In this document: in pieces, positions 10,801-21,700 of the stretch
Position numbering within the stretch: the first letter of the stretch is position 1
How the letters are laid out: every line of letters begins with the position of its first letter
Assembly: GCA_036940085.1 (NCBI GenBank)
Contig: JALLBK010000029.1
Location: forward strand, 1-40,516
From: Discostella pseudostelligera
Taxonomy: Eukaryota; Bacillariophyta; Thalassiosirophyceae; Thalassiosirales; Thalassiosiraceae
Direction of reading: 5' to 3'
Length of the DNA stretch: 40,516 nucleotides
The notes under the pieces: model-generated
Databases searched by the model: none
The model's input: only the letters and a program-made list of their open reading frames with translations
What the model was told of the DNA's origin: nothing
Translations under genes and position numbers: made by a program

Positions 10801-13800
10801 TTTTCCGACGTTGGACCTTCGGTCGCTTTTGACTCTTCCACATTTGATCGCTCCGTTGGCATGTCTACTTCTAAATGCCCAACATCTTCATCTACCGCTA
10901 GGTTGTCCGCCATTTTATCCTCCACCTCCGAAGGATACGCAGCAGACTCGACGGTGGCATCGTGTTCACAACTTTCATCTTCTTCTGCGAGTCTTTCATT
11001 GGACTCTTCCATAACTTCAGAGAGAGGAGGTTCAGGTGGAGTCCATGAAGTCGCATCCGACACCTCATTGTAATAATACACCTTGCCAGTGGTGGGATCG
11101 ATCAGTTCTTGCCAGCCATCTGGCAATATTCCATATTTTGATGCTTCATGATGATCTTCCGTTTCAACTCCCTCTTCACTGATGACTGACGGCGGGTTAT
11201 CTACCCGAGTCCAACCTTCATCTATTGCCTCGACCAATGTCGTCGGTTCCTCCACACCACCTGCAATTTCACAATATTCTGAAACATGTTCCTCCGAGTC
11301 AAAAACTTCAACAGCTACCTCCCCTGACACTACATTCTCAGCTTCCTTAGATGACCGTGCTGCAGGTAACTTCAGTGTAGGTTTTGTCCAAGACGCTTCA
11401 TTTGTGGTGGTGTTATAATAATAGACCTTTCCAGAGTCCGGATCAGTAACCTCGGTCCAATCGCCTTCATGGTTATTTTCTGACTGCTGAACTTCGGATC
11501 CTTGATCAGCGTCGGTGGTACCATGGAGGATACCGTCATCATGAACTACTCCTTCATGAGTTTCAACATGCTTTGTTCCAATCGTACTGACGTCATTGTA
11601 TTCTTCTTCCACTGTTGCACCAACAACATCAACTGTCGTCAGTTCCTCAACAACTTTTTGATCGCCTGCAATTTCACGATGCTCTTTTGAAACATGTTCC
11701 TCCGAATCTTCAACAGCTACCTCCCCTGACACTACTTTCTCAGGTGCTGCAGGTAAATTCTGTTCAGGTTTTTCCCAAGACGCTTCATTTGTGGTTCGGT
11801 TGTAATAATAGACCTTTCCAGTGTCCGGATCAGTAACCTCGGTCCAATCGCCTTCATGATTATTTTCTGACTGTTGAACTTCGGATCCTTGATCAGCGTC
11901 AGTGGTGTCATTGAGGATACCTTCATCTTGAACTAAGTCTTCATCAGTTTCAACATGCTTTGTTCCAGTCGTACTGACATGAATATATTCTTCTTCCACT
12001 GCTGCATCAGCAACATTAATTTTGCTTTCATTAGCTAACGGACGGTCCCACGATGTTTCATTACTTTCCTCATTGTAATAATACGTCAGGCCAGTGTTGT
12101 CATCAATAGCTTCGATCCATCCCGGAGGAAGTGATTCAAATGATAGAATTGATGCCGTATCTTCAGGGTTTCCGTTTGCTTCCTTGTATGTATTTGATTC
12201 CGTAGACTGGGCGATTTCCTCGTTTTCATTGGAGGGACCCATTGATGCGGTAGAAATCTTATGCTCTGTAAGAATCGTGCTCGATGACTCGAGCTGCTGA
12301 TCCAAGACTTCGTCCGGCGGGGGTTCAACATGTTCCTCCTCCTCGGTGACCGACTGTGGCAATGCAGCTTCCTTCGTTGGTGTAACAGTGGCATGTCCAT
12401 CTAAAACATCGTCGACTACATCCTTCTCGCATGTTGCTGCTGGTCGGTGCCACTGACTAACATATAAAATATCATTGTAATAAAAGATGCCTCCAGTTGT
12501 TGGATCACGTGATTCGATCCACCCCTCCGGCATCGGGTCCTCTTCCTTCGCAGCGGAAATTTCTGGTTCAGAAGCGATGGTTGCTTCATGTATTGCATCT
12601 TCTCCATAGATGATGGAGGGCGGGTTGAGCACTTCAACGACCTCCTCTTCGGTATAATGTGAAACTGCCGTCGCCTCTGCGACATCACTCACAGCTGCAT
12701 CGCCAACATCTGTTTGAATTTCGACCTGGTGAGTGTGACCCACCGCAGCTTGCTCGTTCACATTTATCTCTCTCACTTCTTGCTGGTCACTCGCTACGGT
12801 TTCTACGCATCGTTCATTTTGTTCGCGAGCTACAGGACAGTCCCACCTACTCATCCCCGTGGTCGAATTGTAGTAGTAAACTTTGTCTGTCGTTGAATCG
12901 ACGATCTTTTCCCAGCCCTCTGGAAGCTCTTCAATCTCTTTTACGTCGTCTAGATGGGGAGTTTCAGCTTCTGGTTGGATAGACTCTATGATGTTGTCTT
13001 CGCCGGTGAACTCTCTGTCCGAGACTGCAGTCGGAGGCAGGCCGACTTCAGACTCCTCCGATGCACCCATAGCGGCAGCTGCGGCAGGACCATCACCAGC
13101 TGAAACATCATCTACCACTGGTCTTTCCCACGAGCTTGTGCCAGCATTTTCATTGTAGAAATAGACTCTGCCCGTGTTGGCATCAAGACATTCAACCCAA
13201 CCCTCAGGCAACAGCGGAGGTTCGACATCCGATGGATTTTCATCGTTGATCATGGAGGCGAGAGGATCGATATTTTCTTCTCTGTTGGATAAATGAGAAG
13301 TACCAAAATCATCCTCAATCGTTTCTTCTCGATAGCCGTTCATGCGATCCGCGTCAATGGGAGTCTGTACTATAGACTCAGGTGTCGTCTCTGGAAGCTG
13401 CGCATGCAACTGCTGCTGCTGCGGAGGTGGCGGCACCCCATTAACTATCCCAAACATCGATGCTGCGGATGGTCCAGAAACGGAGCCGCTATCCATGATA
13501 TTGTCCTCAAATGCAACTACCGAATTAGCATCACCACCAGCATGTGATCCAGGACTGGGAAGCATCACATCCGGAAAATCTTCCTCACATACCTGCATCT
13601 GGTAGTCGCTCATGACATCGCATTCCGTCACACGCGATGAAGGTGTTCTTGGAATTTGATTATTTGGATAGATTGGTGGTGACGTCGAACTGTATATGAT
13701 CGCTGGATCGATAACGGTGGGTGTCTCGGCCGGTGCGACACTGAATTGGGCGGTGGATTGAGTAATTGTTGGGGAAGGTGCAACAACAAGAGGCTGAGCC

Positions 13801-16511
13801 GTGAAATTGGGTTGGATAGGGGCGACTGTTGCGTGTGGAATAGGAGGAGGTGGCAGCACCATGGCGACGATCTTATGCACTGCATCCTCCACCTTGCAAT
13901 CTACATCATCATTAAAATTGACAACGGAATTGCCCTGAGCAACCGAAACCATGGGCGGAATATTATTTGCTTCCACAATTCCATGTTGAGTCGGTGTCTG
14001 ATGCACATCTACCGGAGTAGCTGGGGCAGGCGACACCCCAGCCGCGGGCGATGTTGTTGCCGATGCCGTGCCCTCTCCGAGAGAAGGGACCAATGGAGTG
14101 CTACCGCCGCCGCCACCAGCAATAGTACCTCCTTCCGCCACCGCGCGCCAACCAGCTCCTCGCAAGGCCAACGACGGGGGTGTCGCGGTAGTAGCCGTCA
14201 TGGGCGATAATCTCGGTGACACTCGAGGAGAAGGGACATGAAATCGCGGCGTCGACGTATTGCTCCCCCCACCACCGCCTGGAATAGGAGGTGGTTTACG
14301 GAATGTCGTTGTAGCCTTCTCCATGGTTCCCGATGGTCCAACACTATGCTCTCCGGTGGATGGTGTCTTCTTCCGTGCTGGTAATGGTGGAGGCAATGGC
14401 AAATAATGCTGTCTGGTAGCTGCCGCAGCCGCGGATGTGGCAATTGACTTGGATGGAGTTGGTAGTAGAATTTTCCCCACGGGATGAGTGGTGGTAACGG
14501 ACGGCGATTGCTCAGTGAAAGAAATCATGGTCGAAGGAGACTGTTCTTGCTTACGTTGATCGGTCGAGGACGACGCCGATGCCATATTATCCATGGATGT
14601 TGTAGTCGATTCTGACTTCGTGACATTCTCTGTCGAAGTTGCTCCTTCACCCGCGGCTGGTATGGGAATCGGATCCGACAATGAATCACCGACTACCATG
14701 GAAGAATTGTTCGCAGTGCCCACAATATCGGTCACACCCCCTCCACCTCCTCGCTCGTCATTGTCAGCAGCAAAAACACCTACACCTCCCACCAACGGAT
14801 CAGCATATTTGGCCTTTTCCAATGAGGAAAGTCGATGTGAGAATTGACGCTGCCTCTCATTCTTTTCCTCCTTCGGGAGAGTATTGTCCATGCTTGATGC
14901 GTCGGCTGGTAGTGAAAATGAAGGGTTGGTAGTGGCAGCAACGTTGGTAACAGTCGCAGTATTGAGCATGGTAGCAGTTTGAGTAGGAGTGGGACGATCA
15001 ATGGTATTGCAGGTTGTGGTGGTGACGGAAGTAGCAGTTTGAGTTGGAGTGGGAGCAATATTATTGTAGGTTGTGGTGGTGATGGAAGTAGTAGCAGTTT
15101 GAGAGGTAGGAGTGGGAGGAGCATTGAAAAAATCACCAGCACTACCACTAGAACTTTGATGATGATGTTGTTGTTGTTGTTGCTGCCCCATCGACTGCGA
15201 GGATGCGGATGATGCAAAAAAATCGCTTGCGCTATCTCCTCCTATTCCATGTCTTCCACCCACACTCCCTCCAGCACTGCCTATGGAGGATTGACGCACA
15301 TGTCCCACCATACTTGTTATTGTCGTCGTTGTTGCTGGGGCGGCATGTGTTGTTGATATCGTCGTTGCTGCACCAAACAGCTCATGCGCCTCGGATGAAT
15401 TATTCGACGCCACGGAAGACTGTCGTCGATGATGATGCTGTTGTTGTTGATGACGGTATTGCATCGTCGGTGTAGGGGGATGATGATGCATGGGCGACGG
15501 AGGTGGCTGTGAATGGTGTTGATGCACTACCATCGGAACACGATGCTGTTGCTGTGGCGGAAGTGGAGGAAATACTGGAGAAGCACTGCGATGAGAAGAT
15601 GGTCCTCCTACTCCCACCCCTGCTCCTCCTGCAATGCCCACTGCAGAACTCGAAGCCATCGAGGTATCGGTATTCGTAGGATTCGTAGTTGCAGTTGTCG
15701 GTGCCACCACATCCACAATCCGATTACCCCAGGTGGCCACATTTACCACAAGATTTCCACCACCTCCAATCCCCATTCCCATCCTCCTGGCATTGGAAGC
15801 TGTAGCAGTATTGTTATTGTTCCCTGACAATCCCCCCGCGGCCAACAGTCCCCCCGCCAATCCACCCGCTGCCGAGGCCACGGAACCAAAGACATTGAGT
15901 GCCGTTTGGAGTGCCACACCACCCTCGTATTCAAAGGTTCCATCATCTCGATAGGTGTTGTCGTGTTGTTGCTGATGTGGATGCTGTTGTTGCTGATGCT
16001 GGTGTGGAGCCGTAGGAGGAGGGTGAGTATTCGAATAATTGGAGAAATTTTCTGGTCCCGAACTGCTGCTGACCACGAAACTTGTGCTTCTACTGTCATT
16101 GGAATTAGTATTGGCACCCATACTTGACGTCATTGGCATAGTAGTAGTAGTATTTGGTGGATGATGGCTATTACTATTCAGATCCAGTGTTTCAAATGCC
16201 TCCTCTTCTTCGAATGATGAGGGAGGTGCTCCATAATGAGAAGCGGCAACAATATTTTGTTGTTGATATTGTTGTTGTTGTGGCTGCTGATGAGTTTGGT
16301 GGTATCGAGGAGGAGGTGGCGGAGCAGAGTGCTGCATGTTCATTGGTCGAGAGTGCATGCCATCGCCACCGCCGCCACCGATGCTATAGTTATAGCCGCC
16401 ATGCATTGGCATTGCCCCCCGGTTCGAATGCTGCTGCTGCTGCTGCTGCTGAGCCTGAGAGGTGGAAGCCGGAGGCGGAGGGGCACCAAAGAATGCGGAG
16501 GCGTTGCTCAT
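7888..16511 (-). CDS. SEC16: Sec16-type COPII scaffold with nine WW domains, three exons
   Basis: Exons are 16511-9589, 9484-8424 and 8345-7888; introns of 104 nt (GTGAGA..TTCAG, phase 2) and 78 nt (GTAAGT..TCCAG, phase 1). Spliced length is 2,813 residues. The first 1,090 are disordered, rich in Gln, Pro, Ser, Thr and Gly. Nine WW domains follow at roughly 1100-2030, each of the form LPxGWxE..D..TGKVYYYN..T..SWxxP. The Sec16 central domain starts near GFGGRLCVMIP (about 2050) and includes LLWRVINIAAQNRG, SAVDEALSQENFALALLIAS and, across the first splice, WKEQLASIL then NRTAKWENIVLSLGDRLL and CHAAHVCYLVS. After the second splice comes GWLSKLLGRDGE and YYDEKLKRWIFPGDDP, the conserved Sec16 tail motif. 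Sec16 organises ER exit sites and binds Sec23/24 and Sec13. WW domains bind Pro-rich ligands and are not a usual part of Sec16. No membrane segment is seen. It is convergent with rps1. Confidence 0.88.
11232..12020 (-). repeat. 387-nt in-frame tandem duplication inside the WW region of SEC16
   Basis: Two neighbouring units, about 11232-11620 and 11620-12010, align at a constant offset of 387 nt (129 codons). For example, GATCAGTAACCTCGGTCCAATC occurs at 11441 and again at 11828. Each unit carries one WW domain (EGDWTEVTDPD.GKVYYYN) plus its acidic spacer. Long stretches differ by only a few bases, so the copy is recent compared with the other WW repeats. Confidence 0.85.
14965..15125 (-). repeat. 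Minisatellite in the N-terminal low-complexity part of SEC16
   Basis: On the plus strand the phrase GTAGCAGTTTGAG(T)..GGAGTGGGA..TTGTGGTGGTGA..GGAAGTAG recurs three times with changes in spacing. It encodes Thr-rich copies of PTPTQTAT..TTTT.N on the minus strand. The repeat lies inside the disordered N-terminus and keeps the reading frame. Confidence 0.65.
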
Positions 16512-16748
16512 GTTGATGATTCGTTGACTATCGTAGTTTCATGCACGTAGTGCTTCCGGATTTAGGGTCGGATTCAGGGTCGGCTTAGCTCGGTCGCCGT
16601 CGTCATCGTTTCAGCGTCCATGGTCATCGTCATCGTCGATCAAGATGCAAGATCTTTGCTTGTTGCATGTTGTTATGCGTTGGACTTTGGTTGTTACTGG
16701 CTGACGACGGACAGGCTCGCATGGGAGCGCGCCATATCTAGTCCACGT

Positions 16749-17135
16749 GAGAGGAACAATACAATGACCACATACGAAATCCTACGTTCATTTTTAAAAT
16801 TTAATGCGTAGGAATCAGTATGTCACTATGTGGCCGCGAAAGATACGGTGCGCACAGACGTCATCACACTCCTCGAGAAAGATCGGCCGTGCCGGCGCGT
16901 ATCTTTCAGTCCGCGAGAGGAACAATACAATTTCTACATGCGAAATCCTACGTGTTTATATAAGGTGGAATTTAAAATAACAAAACATTTTTAAAATTAT
17001 ACGTAGGAATCAGATTTACATTGTGTACGAGAAAGATCTTGTTCGCGCCACCGCACCCCATCCAGCCAGCGGAGTCGCTCTGACGTCTTCACACTCTCTT
17101 GAGAAAGATCGGCCTTGCCGGCGCGCTCGTCTTTC
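16749..17135. repeat. Imperfect direct duplication with internal palindromes upstream of SEC16
   Basis: Copy A begins at 16749 and copy B at 16915, both with GAGAGGAACAATACAAT. Both then have CGAAATCCTACG, an AT-rich loop with TTTTTAAAATT, and CGTAGGAATCAG, which forms an inverted repeat (TCCTACG..CGTAGGA). Both continue to GACGTC, CACACTC and GAGAAAGATCGGCC.TGCCGGCGCG (16875 and 17101). Copy B is about 60 nt longer. A hairpin-forming repeated unit is directly visible; its nature (MITE remnant or duplicated promoter module) is not. Confidence 0.7.
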
Positions 17136-17296
17136 CGTCCACCCTGCTCACTGTCGCTCCGTCTGTCCTTCCCCTCCCCCTTGTCTCCTGTCTCCGGTCC
17201 TCCTCGCTCCGCTCTTGCTCCCTTGTTGCTTGTTGCTTGTTGTTGTTGCGTTGAATTGAATTGTTGGTGTTGGATCTTTCATCGTTGAATTGGAAG

Positions 17297-17756
17297 GTGA
17301 GCCTCGATTGCCCTGGTTTGTTGTCATGGTGATGGCGGCGTCGTCGTCGTCGGGGTGATGCACCATTTTAGAATAAAGACGTGGGATGTGGTGTTTTGGT
17401 GAGGGGGGTTGGCGGCTGTGTGGCCAAAGCTGGCGGAAGGTTCGTCGGCAGCTGGCGGCGGCGGAGCGAGGGAAGCGAGAGCGAGAGGGGAGTGCCGTTG
17501 AGATACATTGCTTTTTGGGAGGTGTGTGAGAGGGAATACGAGGGGTTAAATGCTTGCAATATCGTATCAATGCTCGCTCGTCTTCACTACCCCATCTCCC
17601 CCTCTTTCGTTGTCATATTTTGATTGAAGTCTGGGCATTATTTTATCGCCACGAATCTATTGCAACTCCACTTTGTTTCTGACGCAATTAATTTCATCTA
17701 CTTCCTCTCTCTCCTCCAATATGATGTTTTGTTCTACCAACTCCGCTCTCTCCCAG
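17297..17756 (+). other. Possible intron in the 5' leader of the OSCP gene
   Basis: A donor-like GAAG|GTGAGC at 17297 and a pyrimidine-rich acceptor CTCTCTCCCAG| ending at 17756 bracket a stretch with no supported gene, 54 nt before the OSCP start codon. Supported only by splice-like sequence. Confidence 0.35.
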
Positions 17757-17810
17757 CCAGCTTCGCTGAATCAAATAACTCGGCCATCCCAAAATATTAA
17801 TTAACAAATC

Positions 17811-18437
17811 ATGCTGTCCACCAAATTCGCTCCCCTCCTCCGCTCCTCCACCACCGTCGTGCGCAGCATGGCCACCGACGCGGCACATCGTCCTCCCCTC
17901 GATCTCTACGGCCTCAACGCCCGTTACGCCAACGCCACCTACATTGCCGCGTCCAAATCTGCCTCCCTCGAAAAAGTTGAGGGTGAATTACTCGCCATCA
18001 AGGCCACGGCCGAATCCAACAAGTCCTTCGCCTCCTTTCTTGAAAATCCATTAATCTCACGTGAAACCAAAACGAAAGAAGTGGAATCTCTCTTCAAGGG
18101 TAAAACCACACCGGTAACACTCAACTTGATGACCACTCTCGCAGGCAATGCCCGTCTTTCCTCCATTGGTGGAATTACCACCAACTTCATTCAACTTATG
18201 AAGGCTCGTCGTAATGAAGTCGAGGCCACTATCATCTCGTCGGAACCACTTGGCAAAGCCCAATTGAGTGCAGTAAGTGAGGCTATGAAGACACAATTTG
18301 TCGAGGGTGCTAAGGTAGTGTTGACTACCAAGGTTGATCCGAGTATTTTGGGTGGATTGCAAATTCAGATTGGGGATAAATTTTTGGATTTGAGTGTGGG
18401 GTCGAGGATTGAGGAGGTTAGTCGGACTGCGGTATAA
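17811..18437 (+). CDS. ATPO: Mitochondrial ATP synthase OSCP (delta-type) subunit
   Basis: This single-exon gene encodes 208 residues. OSCP sits on top of F1 and links it to the peripheral stalk of mitochondrial ATP synthase. The first 20 or so residues are a typical matrix presequence: Ser/Thr/Arg-rich, no acidic residue (MLSTKF..RSSTTVVRSM). The mature part starts near LDLYGLNARYANATYIAA, the usual OSCP beginning (GxxARYAxALY). The C-terminal signature VDPSILGGLQIQIGDKFLDLSV is clear at about 175-196. Length matches the family. It is not the plastid AtpD, because the presequence lacks a signal peptide and Phe motif. Convergent with the HSF gene, whose 3' end is about 290 nt away. Confidence 0.93.
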   Translation: MLSTKFAPLLRSSTTVVRSMATDAAHRPPLDLYGLNARYANATYIAASKSASLEKVEGELLAIKATAESNKSFASFLENPLISRETKTKEVESLFKGKTTPVTLNLMTTLAGNARLSSIGGITTNFIQLMKARRNEVEATIISSEPLGKAQLSAVSEAMKTQFVEGAKVVLTTKVDPSILGGLQIQIGDKFLDLSVGSRIEEVSRTAV

Positions 18438-18730
18438 ATAAGTTGAAATTTTAATGTTTGGTAGTTAGAACGTGAAAACCCAGAGAGACAGAGGAAAGAG
18501 ATGGGGGGAGGAGTGTCAGTCGACACGGAGATCGAGGGATGGATAGAGTACGTGTTATTGTAGAATGGTGGAGAGAGGTGGCGAGTTATAATAATTATTT
18601 GAATGAATGAAGTGATGCATTACAAGATTGCCAATAAGGGTACTAAAGCTTCTTAGGTATCACATGAACGAAGCAAATACAACAAATCATAGCATTGTTC
18701 TTTGGCACCACGCACGATATCTCTAGAATT

Positions 18731-21700
18731 CTATGCCGCCGAAGCTGAAGCCCTACGAACGGGACCGGGTTTTGGCTTCACGACATTCGGTGCCGACGGC
18801 TGTTGTCTTGAATGTTTCTTTGCCTCGAGCTCATTGGCAAGTAGAGAAGCCATGCTATTGTCCTTGGGCAATGGTCTTCTTGTTGGTGCTTGCGCTTCTT
18901 GCCTTCTTTCTCCTCCGGCTCTCACCGACACCGACGAGGGAGGAGTAGAAGAAGTACCGGCAGGATCATTCTCAAGACGTAGACGCTTCATCTCTCGTTG
19001 GCCACTCGATCTACACTGCTCGCTCACTTGTCGTAATCTCGCTTCTGCCTTAGCACGCAAGCGTCTCTGCTGCATATAGTGAGCAACTGGAGTCATATTC
19101 CTCAGGATATCCTCCTCGTTCACAGTAGCATTCTCTCTCCCGATGTTTCTGTCAGCAGCCTGATGAAGAGGATGAAGAGGAGGGTGATTTGCAAGCCGCT
19201 GATCTTGTGTGGCCATTATAGACGCGAGAAGGGCCATGGTAGGATGATCATTCGACAACGATGACAACTCGAGCGCACTACTATTACGCATTGCATCCGC
19301 CATAGCGTATACCTGATTTCGGGATGCGGCAGTGTTCGTGTTTCCACCACCGCCGACAAGTTGTTGATGCAATCGACGAGCTTGGATCGTCACAGCACGA
19401 ATCTCATCATCAATAGAATTCGTGGTAGGCGAATTTCGGAACTGTCTCAGACGAGAAGGAGAGGACAATGGATTCATGGTATACTGCTGCTGTTGCTGCT
19501 CTAGCTGCCGTGACTGTTGGACCATGCTGTTGTACGACGATGCCTCCTTCAACATCATTTCCATATCATTACTTGACTTGAGTGCATCCAATGCCTTGGC
19601 CATAATCTGTTGATGATTCCGTGAGGTGCTGGTGTTGATGCCAAGTAAATTTTGTAGGATAAAGAGATGCTGCTGGTCGGTAATGGTGGGTTGATTAGAC
19701 TGATGGGATGTACTCCAATGGTGAGAATAATCCTGAGCATTACTGCGCTGTTGCTGCTGCTGCAGTTGCTGAAGGGCCATGTTCAACAAAGATTCTCGTT
19801 GGTTCGTCATGGGATGATGATGTTGGCCAGTAGCACCAGAACCAGCGCCATTGAGAATCTCCAACTGTCGACTATACTGCGCATCCACATACGGTGTATC
19901 AGCATGATAACCCCTTCCTTCACTACCACTGTTCCTCCGCCCCCCATTGGCATCGTGCATCATTGGTAAATGATCATGATCTCCACCTACAGACTTCGTA
20001 GGATGAATTGGATGGTGATCCTGTGGTGGTAGATACGGACCGGTAATTGTGGATTGCAATGCCCTTCGTAATTCCATTGGAGAGTGTCGACCTCCTTCTC
20101 CTCGACCTCCTTCCCGGGCCTGCTGGGTTGGTTGTTGGTCGTTCCTACTCAAATCGAGGGAGGGCAGTTTCACGCTAGAAGGGGACTCAACCTTCGAGGA
20201 TGCCGACTTGACAGCCGCCACCGCCGGAGATGATGATTTCGACTTTGGCGATTTCGTGCTACTACTAGTACTACTACTACTTGTTGATGCATGCGACGAC
20301 GGAGAGGAGGGGGTATTTCTACCATCTTCCTCCACATCTCCCTCGTTCTTCTTCGCCGTAGTGGCATCAGCATCAGCAGCTTCACCTTCAGAGGCAGCCT
20401 CATCAACATTCTTCTCTTCCTTGGGACTTGATGGCGGTGATGTTGATGATGACGACGGAGCCGAGGAGGATGATAGCCCCTTTTTATTGTTCGGCGTCGC
20501 GTTCGTCGACTGGCAAGTCATATGAGTACAGAGGAGGTAGTTGCCTCGCGTGAAGAACTGCACAACGAGGATAATAAAGAAGAAGAAGGGTTGGAAGGTA
20601 CGAAGTAGAATGGAGAGCCATGTGAGAATATAGAACGATGGACCGATAGATGCAAGTAATTTCGATAAAAGCCAAGCCATAATTGAATCAAAGTCTTACC
20701 TTGTGATAATACGCTCCCATCTCAGGACCTCTCGTAACTCGAACAAATCCCCAACGATTCAATTTTCGTGTAAAGCTAGCAAATTTGCTTTGCTTGAAAC
20801 AAAGGGGTAGTACCTCCTCGGCAAAACGCTTTTTTTGTAGTAAGATAAATCCCTTGCCATGAGGGAGCCAGGTGATGATTTCGGAAAGGGAGGAGTTGGA
20901 TAGTATTTTCATTAGCTGTTTGTTTGTAGTTCATGCATGATGTTAACGTTGGTGGTGTTTGAGTGCATCATGGCGGTGATGATGATGATGGTGAAAGTAG
21001 TCGATGAAGGTGTAGATATTGAAAGAGTGAAGACGACGGAATGAGAGATAGAGAGGGCGAGAGAGTTGCGTGTGAGAAAAACATTCATTTCAAGACGCAT
21101 TTATTGTTTTGCACAGTACACTTTGGAATACACATCATATATCACATCATAGTATATGCTTACCTTTTGTGGAAATGTCAATGAGACATGATGATTGGAA
21201 CGTGCCGACGAAGTCAAAGTCGTCGTGGTCGTCGTAGCAGCCATAGTAGTTCCACCTGTATTCCTTGCGTTCCCATCATTTGTCAAAGGATTCGGAATAT
21301 TGGTAGTCGATGTTGAAACCACTCCCCGGTGGTGGTGCTGCTGTTGGTGCTGCTGGTGCCGTGATGATGCAAGCTCCCATGAGTTGGAGGATGGCAGTAT
21401 CTCCCACGATGATGAGGACGATGATGGTGGTTCCCGTACACCATTACTCTCACTTCTGGATTGCATAAGTTGTCGTAACATTTGCTTCGTATTGATGCAG
21501 GTGGCGGACTTCTTCGTAGCAGCAGCAGTAGTAGTAGTACCGGTAATACCAGAAGCAGTGGGAAGAAGATTCAAAGTCGGTGGTGTAGGAGGATTAGGAT
21601 GGTAATAATACAGCTGTGGATCAGGAGACTCTTGGTTGTATGGCACTGCTACCACTCGATAATCACGAAGCTTCTGATTGCCATTCGAAGTAGTAGTAGT

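Larger units (their letters stand above)
16512..17810. promoter_or_regulatory. Divergent 1.3-kb intergenic region between SEC16 and ATP synthase OSCP
   Basis: No gene is supported here. The part next to SEC16 carries a duplicated block (see separate entry). The part next to the OSCP gene contains pyrimidine-rich sequence, with a plausible 5'-leader intron. A G-box CACGTG lies at 16744-16749 and TGACGTC/GACGTCA words occur in both copies of the duplicated block. Confidence 0.5.

Noticed and set aside
14979..16550. Several plus-strand frames of 75-120 residues
   Set aside because: All are antisense to the low-complexity N-terminus of SEC16; Val/Leu/Arg runs mirror Gln/Thr/His codons.
17148..17570. 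Minus-strand 140-residue frame in the OSCP leader region
   Set aside because: Pro/Ser/Thr-rich with no motif and antisense to a probable 5' leader and leader intron of the OSCP gene.
20049..20525. Plus-strand 158-residue acidic frame
   Set aside because: It is the antisense shadow of Ser-rich repeats in the HSF third exon.
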